NCBI GenBank assembly: GCA_030643455.1
Contig: DAOWLV010000030.1
Span: 1 to 13,944 of the forward strand
Direction: 5' to 3'
Origin: Candidatus Krumholzibacteriia bacterium
Lineage (GTDB): Bacteria; Krumholzibacteriota; Krumholzibacteriia; LZORAL124-64-63
Length of the DNA stretch: 13,944 nt
Numbering within the stretch: the first letter of the stretch is position 1; every line of letters begins with the position of its first letter. Below are positions 1 through 5,826 of this stretch, in pieces. The notes beneath the pieces are model-generated. The model did no database searches. It saw nothing but the letters and a program-made list of their open reading frames with translations, and had not been told where the DNA came from. Position numbers and translations under genes: made by a program.

Positions 1-1484
1 CCGGACGCGAGACCACCTGGCTGAACAGCGCCCTGGGGCACCTCGCGGTGGGTTCGGTGACGCGGGCCTATCTGATCATCATCCAGATCTACATCGTTTC
101 CGTTTTTGCCGTTCAGCTGCCCCACCTCCACCAGCGCTTCGCGAGCCTGCGTGTCCGGCCCGCAGTGGCTTTCGTGGTGACCTTTCTCGTCTTGATCCTG
201 CTGGGAGTGGGGGTGTTGCTGCTGCCCCGGGCCACCCCGTTCGATCAACCTTTGGCCCCTCTGGACGCGCTCTTTACCTCTACCAGCGCCGTGTGCGTCA
301 CCGGACTGATCGTCCGCGATACCGGAACCGGTTTCACCGTTTTCGGCCAGACGGTGATCCTGGTGCTCATCCAGCTGGGTGGACTGGGCATCATGTCCCT
401 GACGGCCGCTCTCAGCCTGTTGCTGGGCCGTGGGATCGGAGTGAGGGAAAACAGCCTCCTGCGGGAAGTTTTTCAGGTACCCATGCTCAGCGCCGTGGGA
501 AAGATGGTGCGTTTCATCATCCTGATGACCTTCGGCCTCGAATCGGTCGGCGCCCTTCTGCTTTACCGGGGCCTGGACGGGGTGATAACCGACCGCGGGG
601 ACCGGATCTTCACCGCCGTGTTCCATTCCGTCAGCGCCTTCTGCAACGCGGGCTTCAGCACCTTCGACGATTCCCTGGTGACCCTGCACCAGCAACCGCT
701 GGTGATGGGTACGGTGGCAGGACTCCTGGTGATCGGGGGTCTCGGGTTCGGGGTCGTGGCCCAGATACTGGCATGGCTGCGCGGCCGCGCCCTCAAACGT
801 GGTGACCGGAACCTCCGGCTGGACCTGCACAGTCGGGTCGTGCTTGTTGTTTCGGGCGGTCTGCTGATGGGTGGCACAGCTTTGATCGCCTGGCTGGAAT
901 GGAACAACTCGCTGGCCGGGCAGGGGGCGGGATTGAAGATTTCCCAGGCCTTTTTCCAGTCCGCGACCTGCCGCACCGCCGGCTTCAACAGCATGGACTT
1001 GACGCTGATGAATCCTGCCACCCTGTTTCTGTTGATTGTCCTGATGTTCATCGGGGGAGCTCCGGGATCCACCGCCGGCGGGGTCAAGGTGACCGCGTTG
1101 GCCATCGGCTGGGCCAATCTGCGTTCCATCGGCAGCGGCCTGAATCGGGTTCGGCTTGGCCGGCGCGAGTTGGCGACCGTCCATGTTCAACGGGCCATGC
1201 TCGTGCTATCGGCGGGGCTGGTGATGGCGGCCCTTGGATTGTTCGCGCTTCTGGCCACCGAACAGAGACCTTTCCTGGAAACCACCTTCGAGGTATTCTC
1301 CGCTCTGGGGACCGTTGGTTTGTCCCTCGGCATGACCAGCGTACTGTCGCCGGCCGGCAGGATCGTCATCACCATCCTGATGTTCGTGGGCCGCCTGGGA
1401 CCCCTGACCCTGGCCAGCAGTTTGACCGGCTCCAGCCGCGATCCACGGGTGCGCTTTCCCCGGGGCAGGATCATGATCGGTTGA
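1..1484 (+). CDS. ktrB: TrkH/KtrB-family potassium uptake membrane subunit (5' end outside window)
   Basis: This is the potassium-translocating subunit of a Ktr/Trk system in the inner membrane. The frame is open to the left edge, so the true start is upstream; a GTG at 48 is in frame, but the 15 codons before it have no stop. Counting from the GTG codon, the four pore loops with their filter sequences are visible: VCVTGL (82-87), CNAGF (199-203), CRTAGF (308-313) and LGTVGLS (420-426). The family hallmark FIGGAPGSTAGG lies near 335-345, and hydrophobic helices lie between the loops. The segment around residues 5-25 looks like a further membrane helix before the first pore repeat, as in the longer TrkH proteins that carry extra N-terminal helices. 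The RCK gating partner follows 30 bases downstream, consistent with an operon. Family assignment is very secure; Ktr versus Trk naming rests on the single-RCK partner. Confidence 0.95.
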   Translation, partial: GRETTWLNSALGHLAVGSVTRAYLIIIQIYIVSVFAVQLPHLHQRFASLRVRPAVAFVVTFLVLILLGVGVLLLPRATPFDQPLAPLDALFTSTSAVCVTGLIVRDTGTGFTVFGQTVILVLIQLGGLGIMSLTAALSLLLGRGIGVRENSLLREVFQVPMLSAVGKMVRFIILMTFGLESVGALLLYRGLDGVITDRGDRIFTAVFHSVSAFCNAGFSTFDDSLVTLHQQPLVMGTVAGLLVIGGLGFGVVAQILAWLRGRALKRGDRNLRLDLHSRVVLVVSGGLLMGGTALIAWLEWNNSLAGQGAGLKISQAFFQSATCRTAGFNSMDLTLMNPATLFLLIVLMFIGGAPGSTAGGVKVTALAIGWANLRSIGSGLNRVRLGRRELATVHVQRAMLVLSAGLVMAALGLFALLATEQRPFLETTFEVFSALGTVGLSLGMTSVLSPAGRIVITILMFVGRLGPLTLASSLTGSSRDPRVRFPRGRIMIG

Positions 1485-1514
1485 GAGTCACGTCGTATTC
1501 ACGGGAGATGTGGA

Positions 1515-2189
1515 ATGTTGAAAGTCGTCGTCGTGGGTTTGGGCAGGTTCGGCAGCACCCTGGCGGTGCACCTGTCCCGGGAGGGAGCCGAGGTGTTGGC
1601 CGTGGACCGCAGCACCAGGATCGTGGAAACAGTTGCCCAGGAGGTTGACGTGGCGGTGGGATTCGACGCCACGGAACTGAACAATCTCAAGGCCTACGAC
1701 GTGGGGAAAATGGATGTGGGGGTGGTGGCCATCGGCGAGAATTTCGAGTCCTCGGTTCTGGTGACCATGCACCTGAAGAACCTGGGCGTTCCCCTGGTTT
1801 ATGCCAAGGCGCTGAACGAGATGCAGGAATCGGTGCTGCGGCGGGTGGGGGCCGATCAGGTCCTCAAACCCGAAGAGGACATGGGCGAACGTCTTGCCAG
1901 TCACCTGCTTCATGATTCAGTGATGGATTTCGTGGAGTTGCCAGAGGGTTTCAGCCTGCGGCGGATCCGGGTGCCCGAAGCATGGTGGGACAAGAGTTTG
2001 GCGGAACTGGGGCTCCTGGGCAAGTTCAAGCTCAATCTGGTCCAGGTCCGGCGGTCCCTGCCCATCGAGCACGAGGGAGCTGAACCCAAAATTGAAAGGA
2101 TGCCTCTGCCCGACGGATCGATGGTGCTGCGTGCCGGTGACGAAATCGATGTCATCGGGTCGGACAGCGAGTTGAAGAAATACGATTGA
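1515..2189 (+). CDS. ktrA: KtrA/TrkA-type RCK potassium channel regulatory subunit
   Basis: This is the cytoplasmic gating ring subunit that binds nucleotide and opens or closes the KtrB pore. The 224-residue protein begins with a Rossmann-type RCK_N domain: GLGRFG at 8-13 is the dinucleotide-binding turn, and D31 sits at the end of the second strand. RCK_N extends to about residue 130, followed by an RCK_C (TrkA_C) domain at roughly 138-220, with the typical ending in which a high-potential strand leads into DEIDVIGSD. One RCK_N plus one RCK_C is the KtrA layout; E. coli TrkA is about twice as long, with two such pairs. The ATG at 1515 is preceded by GGGAG at 1503-1507 and lies 30 bases after the channel gene stop, so the two are almost certainly co-transcribed. 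No frameshift or missing motif is seen. Confidence 0.95.
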   Translation: MLKVVVVGLGRFGSTLAVHLSREGAEVLAVDRSTRIVETVAQEVDVAVGFDATELNNLKAYDVGKMDVGVVAIGENFESSVLVTMHLKNLGVPLVYAKALNEMQESVLRRVGADQVLKPEEDMGERLASHLLHDSVMDFVELPEGFSLRRIRVPEAWWDKSLAELGLLGKFKLNLVQVRRSLPIEHEGAEPKIERMPLPDGSMVLRAGDEIDVIGSDSELKKYD

Positions 2190-2207
2190 ACAAATATCAA
2201 AAAAAAC

Positions 2208-2237
2208 TTGAGCTTTGTCTGGGTTGGTGCCTACTCT
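2208..2237 (+). promoter_or_regulatory. Possible promoter for the OmpA-like lipoprotein gene
   Basis: TTGAGC at 2208-2213 and TACTCT at 2232-2237 are separated by 18 bases, in the 155-base gap after ktrA. The -35 match is fair and the -10 match weak (three of six to TATAAT). An A-rich run directly upstream (2198-2206) could act as an UP-like element. A separate transcription start is plausible because the gap is much longer than within the neighbouring gene pairs, but the assignment is tentative. Confidence 0.25.
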
Positions 2238-2307
2238 CCGGGGTTGAATGGGTTCGGAAGAAGTTACGGTGGGTTCCGAGGATACGATCTTACCGGACTT
2301 TGGGATG

Positions 2308-2326
2308 TCAGGCCTTGCGGGCCTGA
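2308..2326 (+). promoter_or_regulatory. Leader hairpin just upstream of the ribosome binding site
   Basis: TCAGGCC (2308-2314) pairs perfectly with GGCCTGA (2320-2326) around a five-base loop. It is followed by an A-run and then the strong AAGGAG ribosome binding site (2333-2338) of the lipoprotein gene at 2345. A seven-pair GC-rich stem this close to the start could stabilise the 5' end of the mRNA or influence translation. It is not followed by T residues, so it is not a standard terminator on this strand. The structure is directly visible; its function is inferred. Confidence 0.45.
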
Positions 2327-2344
2327 AAAAACAAGGAGTTTTTC

Positions 2345-2974
2345 ATGAACAAGAGGTTTGGCAGGAATATTGCCCTGCTGGGACTGCTGATCGCCGTTGT
2401 CGCCATGGCCGGCTGTTCCTGCAAGGAATATGAAGAGCAGATCATGCAGCTGGATGCCCAGATTGCGGAAATGCAGAAGGAATTGTCCGACAAGGACGCC
2501 GTGATCAACGAACGCCAGCAGGTCGCCGAGGATCTGCGGGGGAACCTGAAGGATTGCCAGTCCGAGAACGCCGTTCTCATCGAGCAGTCCGAAGAGGTCA
2601 TCATGATCACCATGCAGGAAGACGTTGCCTTCAACGCCAGCCAGGTCATGGTGCTCGACACCATGGTGCCGACCCTCGAGGCCATCGCCCGGACGGTTCG
2701 CGACCATCCGGACTGGAATGTTTTTGTCGAGGGCTTTACCGACAACAAGAAGGTTCTCGAGGAATACCAGGAGCAGTATCCCTCCAACTGGGAGCTGGGC
2801 GCTTTCCGTTCCAGCGCCGTGGTCCGTTACATGGTCAACAACCTGGATCTGCCGGCCGAGCGTTTCGCCGCCGTCAGTTACGGTCCGTACCAGCCGATTG
2901 CCACCAACGACACGCCGGAGGGCCGCGCCCAGAACCGGCGGGTGCGCATCACGCTGCACAAGATGGAAAACTAG
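2345..2974 (+). CDS. OmpA-family lipoprotein with N-terminal coiled coil
   Basis: This is a 209-residue envelope lipoprotein likely to tether a membrane to peptidoglycan. The signal peptide has basic residues (K3, R4, R7), a hydrophobic core at 9-21 and a lipobox MAGC ending at C24; serine at +2 is compatible with outer-membrane sorting under E. coli rules. Residues 28-85 are charged, with heptad-like spacing (EEQIMQLDAQIAEMQKEL), suggesting a coiled coil. Residues about 90-209 form an OmpA-like domain, recognised by VEGFTDN near 128-134, NWELGAFRSSAVVRYM at 148-163 and NDTPEGRAQNRRVRI at 188-202, where the aspartate and arginine positions contact diaminopimelate in known members. The start is well supported by AAGGAG at 2333-2338. 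It is longer than typical Pal because of the coiled coil, and the NWELGAFRS stretch resembles MotB-like OmpA domains. No tol genes are adjacent, so I do not call it pal. Confidence 0.9.
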   Translation: MNKRFGRNIALLGLLIAVVAMAGCSCKEYEEQIMQLDAQIAEMQKELSDKDAVINERQQVAEDLRGNLKDCQSENAVLIEQSEEVIMITMQEDVAFNASQVMVLDTMVPTLEAIARTVRDHPDWNVFVEGFTDNKKVLEEYQEQYPSNWELGAFRSSAVVRYMVNNLDLPAERFAAVSYGPYQPIATNDTPEGRAQNRRVRITLHKMEN

Positions 2975-3019
2975 TTCGGCCCAGGCTCGAACTGGTTGAA
3001 CCTGTGGTTGAAGCAAGAG

Positions 3020-3048
3020 CGGCCCCGGATCCACTGGATCCGGGGCCG
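3020..3048. terminator. Bidirectional stem-loop terminator between convergent genes
   Basis: A perfect 13-base inverted repeat (CGGCCCCGGATCC at 3020-3032 and its complement at 3036-3048) encloses the three-base loop ACT. On the plus strand it is followed by GTTTAC, and on the minus strand by CTCTTGCTT, so both sides have a short T-containing tail. It lies between the lipoprotein stop at 2974 and the minus-strand desulfurase stop at 3077, exactly where a shared terminator for two convergent genes is expected. The U-tracts are short, so efficiency cannot be judged from sequence. Confidence 0.8.
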
Positions 3049-3076
3049 GTTTACATTGCTCCTGGATGTTGTTGAA

Positions 3077-4258
3077 CTACCCGGCTAGGTCTTCCAGGGC
3101 GGTAACCGCCACATCCACCTCCGCCGGGGTGTTGAAGAAACCGAAGCTGAACCGGACCGATCCCGAAGGCGCAGTGCCCATTGCTTGGTGCGCCAGGGGG
3201 GCACACTGCAGGCCGGTTCTGACGGCGATGTTCCAGTCGGTATCGAGAAAAAGGCCAACCTGTTCGGCAGGCCGTCCGGCCACGGAGATCGAAATGACCG
3301 GCAGGTGGTTCGCACCCAGGGCGGTCGGATGGGGATGTCCGCATCCATGCACTTCGATTTTTTTCAAACCTGCGATACCGGCCAGGAAACGGTCGGCGAG
3401 GCCGCGTTCGTGTTCCAGGATTGTGTCGATTCCCTTGGCGGCGACCCAGTCCATGCCCGCGGCCAGTCCGGCGATCCCCACGGTGTTGAGGGTTCCCGCT
3501 TCCAGCCGCCAGGGGAATTCGTCAGGATGCTCGAGCGATGCGGACCTGACTCCGGTCCCTCCCGAGTGGGTGCTTGGAATGTCCACGTCCGGACCCACGA
3601 TCAGGCCTCCGGTGCCGGTGGGACCCAGCATGGATTTATGCCCGGTGAATGCAACCAGGTCCACCTGCAGGGCCGTCATGTCGACCGGAATCAATCCCGC
3701 GGTCTGTGCGGCGTCCAGCAGGAACAGGATCCCCCGGTCGCGGCACAGGGCGCCCACTTCCGCTATGGGCTGAACAGCGCCGCACACGTTGCTGGCATGG
3801 GTCATGACCACCAGCCGGGTGAGCGGACCGATCACCGCGGCGATCGCGGCGGGATCCACCCGGCCCCTCTCGTCGCAGGGGACCAGGTCGAAGGTGATGA
3901 TCCCCGCCTTTTGAAGCATGGTCAGGGGCCGCAGGACGGAGTTGTGGTCCAGCACGGGGGCCACCACGTGGTCTCCGGGACTGCAAAGCCCCTGGAGGGA
4001 AAGATTCAGTGCAGCGGTGGCGTTGGCCGTGAAGACGGCGCGGTCGGGGTCCGCGGCGGGGTTGTTGAAGAACCGGTCCAGACGGCCGCGGACCTGATCC
4101 ACCATGCGGCCTGCCTCGAGGGAGAGATCAAATCCCGAGCGACCTGGATTCACGGCACGATGGGACAGGAAATCCCCCATCGCCTCGGCCACTGCGGCGG
4201 GTTTCGGAAAACTGGTGGACGCGTTGTCGAAGTAGATCAGGGGTTTTGGGCCGGGCAT
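3077..4258 (-). CDS. Cysteine desulfurase family protein (class V aminotransferase)
   Basis: This is a PLP enzyme expected to remove sulfur from cysteine, giving alanine and an enzyme-bound persulfide. From the ATG at 4258 the protein has 393 residues. It opens with IYFDNASTSFPKP (8-20), typical of the cysteine desulfurase-like subfamily near CsdA/SufS. It carries H105 (DHNSVLRPL), DAAQ with D182 contacting the PLP ring, FTGHK with PLP lysine K208, and RTGLQCAPLAH (347-357) with C352 as the likely persulfide cysteine. Longer in-frame starts exist up to 4504, but those 82 residues lack family similarity and run across the divergent gene and its promoter. The ribosome binding site is weak (GAAAG). 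No iron-sulfur scaffold, SufE or tRNA-thiolation gene is adjacent, so the sulfur acceptor is unknown. A selenocysteine lyase or another aminotransferase-like activity is possible. Confidence 0.92.
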   Translation of the reverse strand: MPGPKPLIYFDNASTSFPKPAAVAEAMGDFLSHRAVNPGRSGFDLSLEAGRMVDQVRGRLDRFFNNPAADPDRAVFTANATAALNLSLQGLCSPGDHVVAPVLDHNSVLRPLTMLQKAGIITFDLVPCDERGRVDPAAIAAVIGPLTRLVVMTHASNVCGAVQPIAEVGALCRDRGILFLLDAAQTAGLIPVDMTALQVDLVAFTGHKSMLGPTGTGGLIVGPDVDIPSTHSGGTGVRSASLEHPDEFPWRLEAGTLNTVGIAGLAAGMDWVAAKGIDTILEHERGLADRFLAGIAGLKKIEVHGCGHPHPTALGANHLPVISISVAGRPAEQVGLFLDTDWNIAVRTGLQCAPLAHQAMGTAPSGSVRFSFGFFNTPAEVDVAVTALEDLAG

Positions 4259-4306
4259 CGTGGTGGACTTTCTGGCTGGAATCGTTTCCAAGGGAAGGGT
4301 CCGGCC

Positions 4307-4336
4307 TTGCCATGACCCCTGACAGGGGGATACTAT
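4307..4336 (+). promoter_or_regulatory. Probable promoter for the SPOR lipoprotein-cyclophilin-uvrA unit
   Basis: TTGCCA at 4307-4312 and TACTAT at 4331-4336 are separated by 18 bases, both good matches to sigma-70 type elements (four of six each). The spacer contains a dyad, CCCCT-GAC-AGGGG at 4316-4328, a possible operator. Transcription would begin about 4343, leaving a leader of some 35 bases before the ATG at 4379. An upstream in-frame ATG at 4335-4337 region overlaps the -10 element and cannot be the translation start if this promoter is real. Confidence 0.5.
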
Positions 4337-4358
4337 GTGCTCCGTTCCCGATTGACCA
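4330..4358 (-). promoter_or_regulatory. Possible divergent promoter for the cysteine desulfurase gene
   Basis: Reading the minus strand, TGGTCA (4358-4353) and TAGTAT (4335-4330) are separated by 17 bases; each matches four of six consensus bases. The -10 element is almost the same stretch of DNA as the plus-strand -10 at 4331-4336. Transcription would start near 4323, about 65 bases before the desulfurase ATG at 4258. The assignment is by inspection only. Confidence 0.35.
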
Positions 4359-4378
4359 GTCCATACCGGGAGGTTGTT

Positions 4379-5002
4379 ATGAGTAGAGGTCTGTTGACAG
4401 GTAGCCGGAGCTTGTCCCTTGTCCTGATCCTGGCCCTGGGCGTGGCGGCGACCGTCGTGCTGTCCGGGTGCGGGGCAGGAGATCAGGAAGAGGCCACCAC
4501 CCAACAGAAACCACGGGCGATGGTCCCCGGTGCGGAAACCGATTCCACCGCGGTGGATACGGCCGTCGGCTCGGACATGGAAGGTGCCTATGAGGCAGGA
4601 ACCTTGTCGGGTGCCGAGGGTGTGGGTGAAAATCCGGCCTCGGACGATAAGACCCCCGCAGAAACCCCTGCTGAAATCAAGGCGACTCCGGCCGAAGCGG
4701 AAACCCCGCCGGGGGCCGTTCGTTCCTCATCCGGAACCCGGCAGACGACCTCCGGTTCCAGCGGGGACGGTGCCTACAGTCTGCAGCTGGGGTCTTTCAC
4801 GAACCTGGACAACGCCCGCAAGCAGGCGGACCGCATCAGTTCCCTGGGTTACGCCCCCGTGATCGAGGAGTCCAATCTCGGCGGTCAGATCTATCACCGG
4901 GTCATGCTTCTGGGCGTTGGCGACATGGCCGAGGCTTCCCGGCTGGGAGAACGTATTCATTCTGAACTAGACATCGCATATCTGGTCCGGCGCGTGAAAT
5001 GA
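4379..5002 (+). CDS. SPOR-domain lipoprotein
   Basis: This is a 207-residue envelope protein. The ATG at 4379 is chosen because GGGAGG (4368-4373) lies at proper spacing and the encoded protein then starts with a clean signal peptide: R3 and R10, a hydrophobic core at 12-27 and lipobox LSGC with lipidated C31. Residues about 33-130 are low-complexity, rich in Ala, Glu, Thr, Pro, Ser and Gly, and probably form an unstructured linker. Residues 131-207 form a SPOR domain (YSLQLGSF at 133-140, NLDNARKQADRISSLGY at 142-158, YHRVMLLGV at 172-180). SPOR domains bind denuded glycan strands at division septa, so a role in cell-wall remodelling or division is likely by family but not proven here. The next gene starts within 30 bases or overlaps. 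It resembles RlpA/DedD-like SPOR proteins only in the C-terminal domain; no RlpA barrel is present. Confidence 0.9.
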   Translation: MSRGLLTGSRSLSLVLILALGVAATVVLSGCGAGDQEEATTQQKPRAMVPGAETDSTAVDTAVGSDMEGAYEAGTLSGAEGVGENPASDDKTPAETPAEIKATPAEAETPPGAVRSSSGTRQTTSGSSGDGAYSLQLGSFTNLDNARKQADRISSLGYAPVIEESNLGGQIYHRVMLLGVGDMAEASRLGERIHSELDIAYLVRRVK

Positions 5003-5028
5003 CTTTCGCCCGGAATCCTGGAGGAAAA

Positions 5029-5808
5029 ATGCGTCCTGAGAAAACCATCACACGATCCGTCGTTCCCACTGGACTGAATCGTTCCCTTGTTCTTGTCCTG
5101 TTCGTTCTGACGACCGTCCTTTTCGGCGCCGCGGTCGCCCAGGCCGACGAACCGTTGTTCGCCCGCCTGGATACCGACCTGGGCAGTATCCTGCTGGTCT
5201 TCTATCCCGAACTGGCGCCCCATCACGTGGACAATTTCGTCCACCTGTCGCGTACGGGTTTCTATGACGGCACCAAGTTCCATCGAATCGTTCCGGGATT
5301 CGTGATCCAGGGCGGCGACCCCAACAGCAAGGATGCCGACCCGCGAAACGACGGTCTGGGCGGCCCCACCATGACCGATGTGCTGACCCCCGATGAGTTG
5401 GTCCTGCTCGGGCAGGTCAATGAAATGCTCGCTGGCAAGGGTTACGGGGGACTGGATGGACCCGCCAACCTGAAAGGCGAATTTTCCAAGACGGTCAAAC
5501 ATGTCCGCGGCACACTGAGCATGGCGCGCGGCCAGGATGTGGATTCGGCCGGCAGCCAGTTTTTCATCTGTGTGGCGCCGACCGCCCAGCTCGACGGCAA
5601 ATACACGATCTTTGGCCAGGTGGTCATCGGCATGGATGTCGCGGACATCATCGTGAACGCCGAAAAGAATTCCGCTGCCGGGCGGGACGCCCCCCGCAAT
5701 CCGGTCGCCATCAACAAGGCAACCATCATTCAGGGTGTCCCGGGTTTGTTGCCCGCCGAGAAGGCCGCCTGGGACGAGATGTCGCCCGATCTGAAATCGG
5801 CCAAGTAG
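5029..5808 (+). CDS. Exported cyclophilin-type peptidyl-prolyl cis-trans isomerase
   Basis: This enzyme catalyses cis-trans isomerisation of Xaa-Pro bonds, probably in the periplasm. The ATG at 5029 is preferred because GGAGG lies at 5020-5024. An in-frame ATG at 4999 overlaps the preceding stop but lacks a comparable site and would put ten extra residues before the signal peptide. The 259-residue product has a signal peptide with a hydrophobic core at about 20-36 and probable cleavage AQA|DEP after A39. The cyclophilin core is clear: FHRIVPGFVIQGGD (84-97, with catalytic-type R86, F91 and Q94), RGTLSMAR (160-167), AGSQFFICVAP (174-184, with Q177 and F179) and LDGKYTIFGQV (188-198). The usual tryptophan position is occupied by tyrosine (Y192), as in many bacterial forms. 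About 34 extra residues (115-148) interrupt the usual short loop before the KGEF strand. It lies 26 bases after the SPOR gene and 18 before uvrA. Confidence 0.93.
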   Translation: MRPEKTITRSVVPTGLNRSLVLVLFVLTTVLFGAAVAQADEPLFARLDTDLGSILLVFYPELAPHHVDNFVHLSRTGFYDGTKFHRIVPGFVIQGGDPNSKDADPRNDGLGGPTMTDVLTPDELVLLGQVNEMLAGKGYGGLDGPANLKGEFSKTVKHVRGTLSMARGQDVDSAGSQFFICVAPTAQLDGKYTIFGQVVIGMDVADIIVNAEKNSAAGRDAPRNPVAINKATIIQGVPGLLPAEKAAWDEMSPDLKSAK

Positions 5809-5826
5809 CAGGTGGATAGATAGAGC

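Noticed and set aside
2248..2433. Small plus-strand open frame of 61 codons between ktrA and the lipoprotein gene
   Set aside because: It overlaps the well-supported lipoprotein start in another frame, lacks a ribosome binding site and shows no motif.
3185..4315. 376-residue plus-strand open frame opposite the desulfurase
   Set aside because: The minus-strand frame holds every catalytic motif of a cysteine desulfurase. The plus-strand translation is low-information and Gly/His/Gln rich.
4259..4504. N-terminal extension of the desulfurase up to an ATG at 4504
   Set aside because: The extra 82 residues do not resemble the family and would overlap the coding start and promoter of the divergent SPOR gene. 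The family's normal beginning is at the ATG at 4258.
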